From Bos javanicus (Eukaryota > Chordata > Mammalia > Artiodactyla > Bovidae): DNA of 64,000 nt. Position 1 is the first letter of the stretch. Each line of letters opens with the position of its first letter. The DNA lies in assembly GCF_032452875.1 (NCBI RefSeq), contig NC_083878.1:60989378-61053377 (forward strand), in the 5' to 3' direction. The notes beneath the pieces are model-generated. The model saw only the letters and a program-made list of their open reading frames with translations. It was not told the DNA's origin and ran no database searches. This document shows positions 10,509 to 21,545 of this stretch, in pieces. The position numbers and the translations under genes are program-made.

Positions 10509-12925
10509 GTCCATGTGTTATTGTTATTTGAATAAGAGTGAAGGGAAAGGGGTCAAAAAGGTGTTAACCTCTACTTGAACTGGGGCTCTCAGCTCTTGCA
10601 AACCCATGAAGCCAAAGAAATATGCCCATTTTAATGACAATTAACAGAACTCAACCAGGGTGCATGGGATAGTGTGGTTAATATTGATTACTATTATCTT
10701 GGAGATAACCACCAGTGGTTTACCAGTCACATCCTGTCAGATACAACCTGTGGGGGAAGCTGAAGAAGGGTGAGTAAGAAAGGGTAGGAGAAAGAAAGGT
10801 CAAGAAGGTAGATAGATTGGCTCAGTGAGGAACAGGACCTGAAGCAGACATAGGGGATGGATTAAGGGCCAGGGAAGAGCTGGTCGGTGAACCAACCAAA
10901 AGAGCTCCAGGCGAACATCAAAGATAAGAATGGGGACCAGGCTGTTTCCTGCATACTGATGCATGCCTGGATGAAGGAACCAGATAAAAAACAGATATAT
11001 CTGCACCACAAAAGCCAGTTCAGGGCTTCAAACAAGCTGTCTCTCCACATCTACAGAGCTTTTATGTTTCAGTTGAAAATAATCTATTTCAGAACATGTG
11101 GGTCTCTCAGTTCAGGTACCATTCTGGCTGCTAGGAGAAGTCTCTTTTGCTCTGTTTGTTCGTTTGGTATTTTCTGGTGTCCTTGTACTTCCTTGGGGTC
11201 CTGGAATGGTCCTCTCTTATTCCCATCAACTCCGCCTTTTACACCATGTCTTGTATTCACATGCTCTGTCTTATCTAAATGTTCTTTCCTGTCTTCTCTG
11301 TATTCAGGCTGCCAGCACAAATCCCCTACTGCTGAGAACTGCATTCTCAGGCACAAGTTGCACTGTGAGGCTCCCAGTTTCTGGTTGTCTTAGTGTGTGT
11401 TTGCAATATCACTGCCTGGAGTGGCAATAAAGCCCTATTCACAGAAGATGCTATGTCAGACTCCTACACTGACTTCTATTATTCCAAGCCTTTGGGCTAT
11501 TCTAAAGAGCTTTATCTGTTCCTCCCACTTTCCCTAGCATTAGCAGGTACCCATTTCTCCTGGCTATTTGTTTAAGTAGAGTGTACCTGTTTGGTCTGCT
11601 TGAACAGGAATTAGGAGGTCCTGTTGATGGTAGCTTACAGGGTTACTCAGGGTCTGTACAGACTTGTTATTTCTCAGATTATTTATGCAATTTATTTGTC
11701 TGCATTCTCTTACCTCTGTATCTCTAAAATCCATCTTAATGCAATACAGCCCTTAGTGCCAAGCCAATTTTTTCTAATACATGTTTTCCCTAAAGCCCCA
11801 ATACCTTCATTTTTTGTTCTGATTTATTGCTGCTGCCTAACCACAGCTACGAGGCAGAAAAAAAATAATAATAAAAAAAATTTAAATCCTAGTAACAAGC
11901 ACATCAGGATTAACATACGAGGTCCATGTTAAACCACCCAACAATGAACTAACTCATCTTTAATTTATTAGCTTGATTCTGATATAAATTCTGAATAAAA
12001 AGTAAAATGTTGTATAGATTAATAATATTAAAGTTGCAAAACAAACCCCCTGAAAAAATAGGAAACGTTAAGCAAATGGAGCTGTGCCATCTTTAATTCA
12101 ATGCTAAGTTCCCAGGCAATTCCACACATGTAGGATGCAGGCTCACATTCTTAAAGTCTTTCTTAAAAAGACTCTGCCATACCAGAACAATCAATATAAG
12201 GTATAGACAGCACAGCACAATACTCTAAACTTTAGGGCCTCACTCCCATGTATTCTGTGTGATATTGGCATGAAAAATATTTCCTTATGACCTTTCATTA
12301 AGTATCACTTGCTTCTGTAAATTCTATCAGATAGATCTATCATTCAAGAGGCAAAAATTGCAGGCCAAGTACTAGATAAATCCCTAAGTGGCCTAAGGAA
12401 GGTATTACCCAGCATTTGTAGTTTGTAACCTGCAGCCAGGGATTAAGCACTGTGGAGCTGAGGGATCTAAATCAACAATCTTGGAATGAAAAGAGCATCA
12501 GTGTCAAGTGACTTGAACTTTCTCAAAACTTTCAGTACTCAGTAAAATATTGTTTATTTGACCAGATTAGGAAGGTCAGCCTGCATTTGTGAGGGGGACA
12601 CAAGACAAACAACTTCTAGATAATGAAGTGAGCAAACCTTGCTCACTTGGCTTGGTTTCCCATATATATAGTTACTTCAGTCCAGGCTCTCAGTACTACT
12701 GAATCATGGTTCTGTTCTTCCTCTTACAACTGAAAAGAAAGAGTAAAGTTGGCATGTTAATACTACAAACACTAGACAAGTTTTCTAAACAACTTAATGA
12801 AATATTCTCCCTTAAATATTTAAATCAACAGGTCTCAACAGGACACTGTGTTATGTCAGAAGCAACCTAATACCAATAATAGTAAAAATATGAAAGTTTG
12901 CAAATGACTGACTTTTAAAAATAAA
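10509..12925. other. Mostly unique sequence; unexplained 10790-11470 block
   Basis: No gene can be supported. The stretch 10790-11470 is slightly richer in GC and holds overlapping open frames on both strands up to 168 codons, with no recognisable motif. It ends near an aataaa at 11429-11434, so a solo LTR or other old element is possible but not shown. A-rich runs lie at 11859-11885. Confidence 0.45.
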
Positions 12926-13027
12926 CCAAGGAACTCCGGGAGTTGGTGATGGACAGGGAGGCCTGGCAGGCTGCAGTCCATGGGGTCGCAAAGACTCGAA
13001 CATGACTGAGCGACTGAACTGAACTGA
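12926..13027 (+). mobile_element. BovB/Bov-A 3'-end fragment, about 100 bp
   Basis: The text ctccgggagttggtgatgga through gactgagcgactgaactgaa is the last ~100 bp shared by BovB and Bov-A elements. No convincing TSD was seen. Confidence 0.8.
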
Positions 13028-13371
13028 ATTGGAGGAAGACTTAAGGTTATCACAATAATATCATGGTCACACATTTATATTTCAATATGTTTTCTTGAGA
13101 GAAAAGGCAGGAGTGGGATTTCAGAGGTGAAGCCAGGCATTGCACATGGGCGGTGTTGCTCATGCAAACACCATTCTTATATTTCACAGAAAAAAAACAA
13201 AGAAACTATTGGTTTCCATGGTCAGTTTTCTCAACAAACCCTTTTATTATACAGAGATAGAACCAAACCTTGCTCACTTGGCTTTTTTTTTTAATTGAAG
13301 TATAGTTGATTTGCAATGTTGTGTTAGTTTCTGGTGTACAGCAAAATGATTCACACATATATATGTGTGTG

Positions 13372-13646
13372 TTTATGAAACTCCAATACTTTGGCCACCT
13401 CATGCAAAGAGTTGACTCATTGGAAAAGACCCTGATGCTCAGAGGGATTGGGGGCAAGAGGAGAAGGGGACGACAGAGGGTGAGATGGCTGGATGGCATC
13501 ACCGACTCGATGGACATGAGTTTGAGTGAACTCTGGGAGTTGGTGATGGACAGGGAGGCCTCGCAGACCTCCCTGGCATGCTGCAATTCATGGGGTCACA
13601 AAGAGTTGGACACGACTGAGAGACTGAACTGAACTGAACTGAACTT
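13372..13646 (+). mobile_element. BovB 3'-end fragment inside L1
   Basis: This is a plus-strand BovB 3' terminal region with four ctgaa-type tail repeats. The CGA codon of RGRQ is intact here (gaaggggacgacagagg), so the C-terminal frame reads through. A short duplication around 13555-13575 (gaggcct/gacctccctgg) disturbs it near the end. Confidence 0.85.
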
Positions 13647-14003
13647 TTTCCTATTCTTTGCATTATGGTTTATTATAGGATGTTGAATATGGTTCCCAAT
13701 GCTACACAGTAGGACCTTGTTGTTTATCTATTTTCTATATAGGAGCTTGTATCTGTTAATCCCAAAGTCCTAATTTATCACTCCTCTACCCCCTTTCCTC
13801 TTTGATAACCATAAATTTGCTTTCTATGTCTGAGAGTCTGTTTCTGTTTCATGAATAAGTTCATTTGTGTCATACTTTAGATTCCACAAATAAGTGATAT
13901 CAAATGGTATTTGTCTTTCTCTTTATGACTTCACTGAGTACAAAAATCTCTAGGTTCATCCATGTTGTTGCAAATGGCACGATTTCATTTTTTGTGGCTG
14001 AGT

Positions 14004-14285
14004 AGTAATCTATTAGGAGAAAGCAATGGCACCCCACTCCAGGACTCTTGCTTGGAAAATCCTAGTAGGCTGCGGGCCATGGGGTCACTAGGAGTCAGAC
14101 ACGACTAAGCGACTTCACTTTGACTTTTCACTTTCATGCATTGGAGAAGGAAACGGCAAGCCACTCCAATGTTCTTGCCTGGAGAATCCCAGGGACGGGG
14201 GAGCCTGGTGGGCTGCTGTCTCTGGGGTCGCACAGAGTCGGACACGACTGAAGTGACTTAGCAGCAGCAGCAGCAGTAATCTATT
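14004..14285 (+). mobile_element. Bov-A2 SINE (two Bov-A monomers) with 11-bp TSD
   Basis: Two Bov-A units are joined by the cttcactttgacttttcact linker and end in a (CAG)n tail. An exact TSD, agtaatctatt, is at 14004-14014 and 14275-14285. Confidence 0.95.
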
Positions 14286-14335
14286 GTGTATATATACATC
14301 TTTATCCATTCAAATATTGATGCACTTGCCTTTCT

Positions 14336-16412
14336 AATTATAGCTGATGGTTAGAATCAATTAATTAGATTGAAAAGAATGTGGGCCTCAGAGATTTACC
14401 CACCACTAATGTATTATTGAAAATTGTAGTGAAATAAGAAAAAGTGGTAGGAAAGAGGAATATAATCTGGAGAAACAGTGGAGCCTCAGAGGGTGACACT
14501 ACCTTGGTGAGGCCACCTCAGGCCAGTCTTAGTCTTACAGGTTGAGAAACAACTTTGCTAGGACTCTGATGTTTGTCAGACTCATTGAGACTGTCCAAAC
14601 TGTGAAGGGACTGCTGTACAACGTAATTCACTTACAGATGTTATGAACATGTTTACAGTGGGGATATTCTTTTCCAATGACTAATGTTACTTCCTTCCTG
14701 ATCTCATAATACCCTGGGAATTGAATTTGTGATTATAAGGTTAGCTGATAGTGTGGAATCAGAGAAAAAAAGTAGCAGAAAGTCTAGGAATATCCTCCCG
14801 GCCGTGAAGAGGTTTGTAGAATTGTCCTCCACCCACAGTAGAGAACACCTTTCTAGTCACCAGACTGAGTGAGTTCTCATAGAGGGCACACCCTCCGCTG
14901 AAGAACACTGGACAGACCCTGCCAACGTCTGATTTTTTGGATTTCTTTTCTCTGTGCTCTAAGATTCTTGAGACCTTTCTATTCAGACAGTTGGTTCGGT
15001 TTCAGTATATTTCTGTAACCATTAGTGTTCTGTAGTTATACAAAATAGAAATTGACTTCCACTAACTTGAACATGAGTGGAATTTATTGGAAGGAGTTGA
15101 GAAATTTTACCCAGTTAATTGAAAAGCTGAAGTCCTAGGTCTCTGAAAGAATACATGCAGCTGCCCTCTGGAGGCTTACTTCTTGGTGGGAGGAAAGGAA
15201 ATAGACATTTAATTAAAAAGAGGCAATAAGTTACGTAACTTTACTATAGAAATACATTCAGATTTATACAGATTACCAAGGAGGGAATGGTCAATTGTCC
15301 CTGGCAAGGATTAGGAATAAGTTTCAAGGTGAGGAAAGGCTGAACAGGGGAGGTGATATTTGAACTGACTCTTAAAAGATGAGTAGATATTTGCCTGGTG
15401 GTCAAAGCAAGGAAGGGCACTTAAGACACAGAGACATGGAACTGGGACAGAGTGTGACATATTTGAATATCATTCAATGTGATATCATTCCATTTACCTT
15501 TAACATGGAGTAGGGATTGGTAAGGTGGAATTTAGTGAGAGGAAAAAAAAAAAACAACTGGACAGGAGGCAGAAGACTGGCCATGAAGAGTCATGTTGCA
15601 ATAAACTGAACATAGAAAACTACTATCATATTCCAAAGTAAGTTTTATGCGTAAAACTCCTATATACCAGAAATTCAAAAAAATGCAAAAGTACTCATAG
15701 GATTATTTTTCAAAGCTCAACAGTTTTCTTCTGTCTTCTCTTAGAAATCACTGATTCTCTCCTCACCAATTCCTCACTACCAACCATAACCTGCACACAC
15801 ACACACACAAGTCTGCATGATATGTCATGCCCACTGGAATTGTTTTTGAACACTTAGGATATAGGCAACCTTACAATGTAATCTCATGAAAACTGACTAG
15901 ACTTCATCTTTTTGAGAACCATTCTCTGAAGATCCTTCTCTGGTAATAGCAGATTTTGCCAATAATAAATTGAGCAGTTTCTAGGAGATCTTATTGGTAG
16001 GTAATAAAGTATATTAAACCTGTCTTTCTGATCATACTTGGCCTTCAGATATGCTCAAACTAGTTATTCCAGTTGGGTAGAGAGGACAATTCATAGAGCC
16101 CAAACTGACTATCAGACCATGCTGGACTCTTTCTCCATTATCCTCATGGATATGTTAATTAAACCATGTGGTGGATCCAGATACAGATCAATCTTGGAAG
16201 GAAGAGTTGTGAAGGATTTTATCCATTCTGGACACAAGAATTTTGACCATAATACTCAGTTAGTATGCCTTCAATGGAGGTTATGAATAACTTGAACTGT
16301 AAGGGCTCTTTAATTTTGGAATTTATAAAGGCAACCAGTGGATTTGCTGAGAAAACTAAATCTTTATTCTGAAATGAGAATTTTAACTTTTAAATATGCT
16401 ATCATATGTAAC
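14336..16412. other. Unique/old sequence with a degenerate repeat and (CA)n
   Basis: 15330-15610 resembles an old mammalian repeat also seen around 33000-33240 (ggtgatatttgaactgactc, then aactggacaggaggcagaag). I cannot name the family. A (CA)n tract lies at 15792-15810. The 82-codon frame at 16038-16286 shows no recognisable motif. Confidence 0.45.
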
Positions 16413-16614
16413 TGAATTTGGCTCAGATGGGAAAGAATCTGCCTGCAGTGTGGGAGACCTGGATTTGATCCTTGGGTTGGGAAGATCCCCTGGAGAAGAG
16501 AATGGCAAACCACTCCAATATTCTTGCCTGGAGAATCCCGTGAACAGAGGAGCCTGGCAGGCTACAGTCCACGGGGTCGCAATGCGTCAAACGCAACTGG
16601 GCGATTAACACACA
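16413..16614 (+). mobile_element. Bov-tA SINE
   Basis: The tRNA-Glu-derived head starts slightly truncated (ttggctcagatggg), followed by the Bov-A body and a short CA-rich tail. No clear TSD. Confidence 0.9.
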
Positions 16615-17607
16615 TACACAGTAAAGGGTATTTTGTATTTAATGTATCTTTTATTGTGGATTCTGCTGTCTGTTGGCCTTTTTCACTAAGAAAGTGAGGA
16701 AATCCCTAATTAGTGTGGCCAAAGGACTATTCTGATTCTTCTAGGTTTTAGAAATCCTTTTGCCTCAGCTTCCTAGGTTGGGATTTTTCTCTTTCAGGAC
16801 TCTTATTTCTACTGGCAGGCTTAGAGGCTTTGTGTATGCATTCCTCAAAGGGCAGTTTTTACCAGTAGTTTTCTATAGAAGACTTGCTTTCAAAATGCTC
16901 TGCAAAATGCTGGTTGACCACTTTACTAGTTAGCAGAAATGGCTGTTATTGCAGTTTCTGTCTGTCTGTCTCTCTCTAACTTGAGTCTTCTAGGGCCACA
17001 TTATATCTGTCCTATTCACTTTCTGTGGTGGAAAAGAGGGAAGGGGAGAGTTGGTAATGTTTTGATGCTGTTCATATCCTTACCTTCTCTTTTCCACATC
17101 CTTCCCCCAAGTAGCGACTCATAATACTTTCCAGTAGAGTGTAACATTAATAAGCCCACCAGTAAAGAAGATCCAGAAATAAAACCAAACTTACTAGTTT
17201 CAATTTTTGTACAAGATCACAATGAAAATCTCTAAGAAGCAGGGATTTTTAAGAATACCTAAGACTATTTTAAAATTTTGATTCTCCATACAATCTCAGA
17301 TTATTACCAGAGTGCATTGCAACTATGGCAGATGGCATATTCCAAAGACGACTGCAACAGTATCTCCCAAACCATGTGCTCTTCTACCATGTGGCATTGC
17401 TACTTTCCCATGGAGAGGTCGCTATTCCTCTACCCTCCTGAATCTGGAGAGTCCCTTGGATTGCTTTGGCAGTAGAATACAGAATACAGAATCGCTTTGG
17501 ATGTGATGATGTGCCAGTTCTGGGCTTAGCCACTAACTGGCCTGGCAGTTTAATTCCTGCTTCTCAGAAACTAGCTGCTATGTAAGAAGTATGATTACCT
17601 AGAAACC
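16615..17607. other. Sequence without recognised genes
   Basis: No gene is visible. 17280-17607, together with 19274-19560, looks like one old repeat or unique block split by the BovB insertion at 17608-19273. Confidence 0.5.
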
Positions 17608-17615
17608 ACCCAATG

Positions 17616-18200
17616 AGAATTTTCCAGTTTATTGTGATCCACACAGCCAGAGGCTTTGGCATAGTCAATAAAGCAGAAATAGATGTTTTTATGGAACTCT
17701 CTTGCTTTTTTGATGATCCAGCAGATGTTGGCAATTTGATCTCTGGTTCCTCTGCCTTTTCTAAAACCAGCTTGAACATCAGGAAGTTCACAGTTCACGT
17801 ATTGCTGAAGCCTGGCTTGGAGAATTTTGAGCATTACTTTACTGGTGTGTGAGATGAGTGCAATTGTGTGGTAGTTTGAGCATTTTTTGGCATTGCCTTT
17901 CTTTGGGATTGGAATGAAAACTGACCTTTTGGTGGCCACTACTGAGTCTTCCAAATATGCTGGCAGTTCTCCAAATTTGCTTCCAAAATTGAGTGCAGAA
18001 CTTTCACAGCATCATCTTTTATGATTTGAAATAGCTCAACTGGAATTCCATCACCTCCACTAGCTTTGTTTGTAGTGATGCTTCCTAAGACCCACTTGAC
18101 TTCACATTCCAGGATGTCTGGCTCTAGGTGAGTGATCACACCATCATGATTATCTGGGTCATGAAGATCTTTTTGTACAGTTCTTCTGTGTATTCTACGC
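17616..18200 (-). pseudogene. BovB RT 5' region, inverted segment
   Basis: On the minus strand the text runs from the linker (LEPDILECEVKWVL at about 18120-18080) into the early RT (QAGFRKGRGTRDQIANICW, then FIDYAKA with a diverged GCVDHNK). Frame breaks occur at about 17940 and 17790, so the protein is split over several frames. It would have continued into the segment that now lies on the plus strand from 18197. It is a dead fragment. Confidence 0.8.
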
Positions 18201-19257
18201 CAAAGCCTTTGACTGTGTGGATCACAATAAACTGTGGAAAATTCTGAAAGAGATGGGAATACCAGACCACCTGAGCTACCTCTTTAGAAACCTGTATACA
18301 GGTCAGGAAGCAACAGTTAGAACTGGATAGGGAACAACAGACTGGTTCCAAATAGGGAGAGGAGTACATCAAGGCTGTATATTGTCACCCTGCTTATTTA
18401 ACTTATATGCAGAGTACTTATATCATTTTAAATGCCTGACTGGATGAAGCACAAGCTGGAATCAAGATTGCTGGGAGAAATATCAATAACCTCAGATATG
18501 CAGATGACACCACCCTTATGGCAGAAAGTGAAGAAGAACTAAAGATCCTCTTGATGAAAGTGAAAGTGGAGAGTGAAAAAGTTGGCTTAAATCTCAACAT
18601 TCAGAAAACTAAGATCATGGCATCCTGTCTCATCACTTCATGGCAAATAGATGGGGAAACAGTGGCTGACTTTATTCTGGGGGGCTCCCAATCACTGCAG
18701 ATGGTGACTGTAGCCATGAAATTAAAAGATGCTTACTCCTTGGAAAGAAAGTTATGACCAACCTAGATAGCATATTAAAAGCAGAGACATTACTTTGCCA
18801 ACAAAGGTAGGCTATTATTTTTCCAGTGGTCATGTATGGATGTGACAGTTGGAGTATAAAGAAAGCTGAGCACCAAAGAATTGATGCCTTTGAACTGTAG
18901 TGTTGGAGAAGACTCTTGAGAGTCCCTTGGACTGCAAGGAGATCCAACCAGTCCATTCTAAAGGAGATCAGTCCTGGGTATTCATTGCAAGGACTGATGT
19001 TGAAGCTGAAACTTCAATACTTTGGCCACCTGATGCCAAGAGCTGACTCATTTGAAAGGACCCCGATGCTGGGAAAGATCGAGGGCAGGAGGAGAAGGGG
19101 ATGACAGAGGATGAGATGGTTGGGTGGCATCACTGACTCAATGGACATGAGTTTGAGCAAGTCCAGGAGTTGGTTATGGACAGGGAGGCTTGGCGTGCTG
19201 TGGTTCATGGGGTCTCAAAGAGTCGGACATGACTCAGCAACTGAACTGAACTGAACT
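18197..19257 (+). pseudogene. BovB RT core to C-terminus, 3' segment
   Basis: The plus-strand RT core has DCVDHNKLWKILKEM-like text from 18205. An in-frame stop follows at about 18329 (GTG-GAT-AGG region). The catalytic block (LRYADD at about 18492-18509, then TTLMAESEEELK) is intact, but frame shifts at about 18425 and 18685 separate it from its neighbours. The C-terminal block (VPWTARRSNQSILKEISPG) is at 18920-18975. The frame ends early with TGA at the RGRQ site near 19102. No functional protein is possible. Confidence 0.85.
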
Positions 19258-19273
19258 AAACCCAATGAGAATT

Positions 19274-20890
19274 CCAAGCTACCACTGAAAGGCCCTGGAG
19301 GATGGGATGCTATGTGGAGACAGAGAAAATCAAGGGACACTGTAACTCTATATGTGGAAGTAAAGGTGTTCTCTTGGGCATCCAGTGCAGCAGAGCCTTC
19401 AGAAGACTGTGTGACTATAACTGCATGACAGTCCCCAGGAAAGAACTTCCTGGACGATGTTGTCAACCCACAGAATGATGAGAGAAAATGATATTTGAAC
19501 CACTAAGTTCTGGAATGGTTTGTTAAGCAGTGATAGATAGCTAGAACCTAAGCTGTGGTGGCTATTGCAGAGTCTGAGGGTAACCCTTCTTCCCAAACTT
19601 TAAATGGAGTAGCTCTGGGTTTATCTATTTCACATTTGGGGATTCTTCGTGAGAAATCATTTAGAAAAGAGTGGCTCTACCTCTTTAAAAAGCTTGACTA
19701 TCACTGCCATGGGTAATTGAGAGTTGGCTAAAGAAATATAGGCCACACTTGAGGACCATAAAAAACACCATGACATCAAATCTCCCCTGATCAGATTCCT
19801 TTAGACCCAAATATACTTAGGCCCCTCCAGACGGATGTGTATTTATGTCTGATTTCTAAAACCTTTGATATAAAGGACTCCAAATCTGGCTTCTAATGGT
19901 CCTCACCATTGGGAGATTCTTTTTTGCTCAGAGATGCAAAGACTGCAGAGTGTGTTCTGTTCCTACAGCTACCCTTATTTGAATTCAGGAAAAAGAGCTC
20001 ATGGCATCTTACTTGGTGATGTAGACTGTAGCTCTTGGAAGAGAGCAAAAACCAATTTCCTTGGTGCCACCGTCCTGTCTTAGGCACAAGATGAGGAGAA
20101 AATCATCTTAATAAGGGCATTTGTTTTAATTAGAAATGGCCTCTTCATAAAACTTGCACATTCTCTGGCCCCAAGCTTTGCCTAAAACATTTGAAGTGCC
20201 CTTGCCAATCAAAATCATTTGTCCTTTGACACTTAGCAAAGCAATATGTAGAAAGATTTCCTTAAAGGCTTTCAGCATCTCAGCTAAGAGCAGTGTTTTT
20301 AGTCTTCTACACTAGTGTTCTGTTTCCTTTTATCATTCATACCATCTGTGATGAAGTCTATTTTGTTAACTCAGAAAACCTCAATTTCTGTAAGACTTTA
20401 AGATGAAGCATTAACATATTTTTATGGATTGTGCTACCATTATGGTTTTGGAGACTTCTCATTTCTGTTATTAAAAAGAAAAACCCTGCCATCTAAGCTT
20501 CTCATAAGAAACTATTTTTACATTTATAATCTTTAAAGATGCTTATGGAAAGAAGTGCTTTGAACTCTTTCAGTAAGATTTAGCTTAGCCTAAAGCTTAA
20601 CAATAATGTAATTTGAGTGAGTCTGATCCTACCTGTCAGAGATGCTGCAGAAAGATACATAAATCACAGCCAGAATCTCATCTGAAACCAGTTTAAAAAT
20701 TCATGTGGCTAAGAATCATTCCTGTGTGATCTGGTTTCTTAATACTGTAGTACACAGTGAATACTGGGATTCCAGAGCTGGAATGCACCTTGAAACTCAT
20801 TTTATCAAACCCATTAGTGCTACAGATGAGTAAACTAAGGCCATGCATTCAGACTGGAAAGTATACTTTCTCTCCACTGTCTGTTTGCAC
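19274..20890. other. Old repeats and unique sequence
   Basis: 19480-19550 (accactaagttctggaatgg, ttgttaagcagtgatagata) looks like the end of an old mammalian repeat whose other part precedes the BovB at 17608. 20755-20860 has MIR-like text (attccagagctggaatgcac). No gene is supported. Confidence 0.45.
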
Positions 20891-20894
20891 GTAA

Positions 20895-21045
20895 GTCAAA
20901 GTGTGTGTCTTAGAATCAGCAGCATCACCTGGGAGGGAGTTAGAAAATGCAGGATCTCAGACATCACAGCAGGCTGATTGCATTGGAATCTCTATTTTTA
21001 CACCATCTCCAAATGGTTCATAAGCACATTGAAGTTTGAGAAGCT
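20895..21045 (+). repeat. MER5-like (hAT) MITE relic
   Basis: The stretches gaatcagcagcatcacctgg and agtttgagaagctctgctcc match the pattern of the short inverted-repeat DNA transposon MER5A. Orientation and borders are approximate. Confidence 0.6.
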
Positions 21046-21089
21046 CTGCTCCATACCATATTTTCCCCCAGAGAAGGGCAAGCCTTTGG

Positions 21090-21305
21090 AATACGCTCCT
21101 TGCAGATTCAAAATCCAGATTTTTTCACTAATTAACAAAGTGACTTTAACCAAATCTCTTAACCTCTCTGGTCCTCAGTTTCCTTATTAATTAATGGGGG
21201 TAATGATACCTATAGTGGAAGCTCACCATGGAGTTTAAATGGAAAGAATGTTTGTATGGTTTCTAGCCAAGTACATGATGGTAGACCCTCAATAAATAGA
21301 AACTG
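21090..21305 (-). repeat. MIR SINE relic
   Basis: Antisense MIR text: tcttaacctctctggtcctc, agtttccttattaattaatg, then ccctcaataaatag at the 3' end. It leads directly into the trinucleotide array at 21306. Confidence 0.7.
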
Positions 21306-21545
21306 TTACTATTGCTGCTATTGCTACTGCTGCTGCTACTTGCTACTATTGCTACTGCTGTTGCAGCCTCTGCTGCTGCTATGCTACTACTATTACTGCT
21401 ACTGCTGCTACTACCGCTGTGGCCACTACTGTTACTACTGCTACTGTTACTGCTACTGCTTCTTCTGTTGTGCTGCTACTACTGCTATTGTTACTGCTAA
21501 TATTACTACTACTGCTGCTGCTACTGATTCTACTACTACCACCAT
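21306..21545 (+). repeat. Imperfect trinucleotide array (CTN/YTR), about 240 bp
   Basis: This is a run of ctg, cta, ctt and att triplets (about 80 units, heavily interrupted) starting at the 3' end of a MIR. It creates artefactual leucine-, cysteine- or threonine-rich open frames in all three plus-strand frames. These are not genes. Confidence 0.9.

Larger units (their letters stand above)
13285..14335 (-). mobile_element. L1, minus strand, 3'UTR and ORF2 end (host of two insertions)
   Basis: Antisense ruminant L1 3'UTR begins with a poly-T at 13285 (tatagttgatttgcaatgtt) and runs on to ORF2-end text (ggttcatccatgttgttgca at 13952). It is interrupted by a BovB 3' fragment (13372-13646) and by a Bov-A2 (14015-14274). 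Confidence 0.8.
17608..19273 (+). mobile_element. BovB insertion with inverted 5' half and 14-bp TSD
   Basis: This single insertion has two parts: minus-strand BovB at 17616-18200 (the linker between endonuclease and RT, plus early RT), then plus-strand BovB at 18197-19259 (RT to the 3' tail ctgaactgaactgaact). A perfect 14-bp direct repeat, acccaatgagaatt, flanks the whole at 17608-17621 and 19260-19273. Both parts therefore arrived together. The outer edge of the inverted part shares gaatttt with the target, the microhomology expected for internal priming. About 40 bp are represented in both parts. Confidence 0.9.

Noticed and set aside
10887..11393. 168-codon open frame as a possible host gene
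   Set aside because: No recognisable domain, no splice context, and competing frames on both strands. Kept only as an unexplained block.
14260..14280. CAG repeats as a coding polyglutamine tract
   Set aside because: They are the 3' tails of Bov-A2 SINEs, repeated in the same place at 40431, 51908 and 55999 (antisense).
16038..16286. 82-codon open frame
   Set aside because: No motif, and it lies in old repeat-like sequence.
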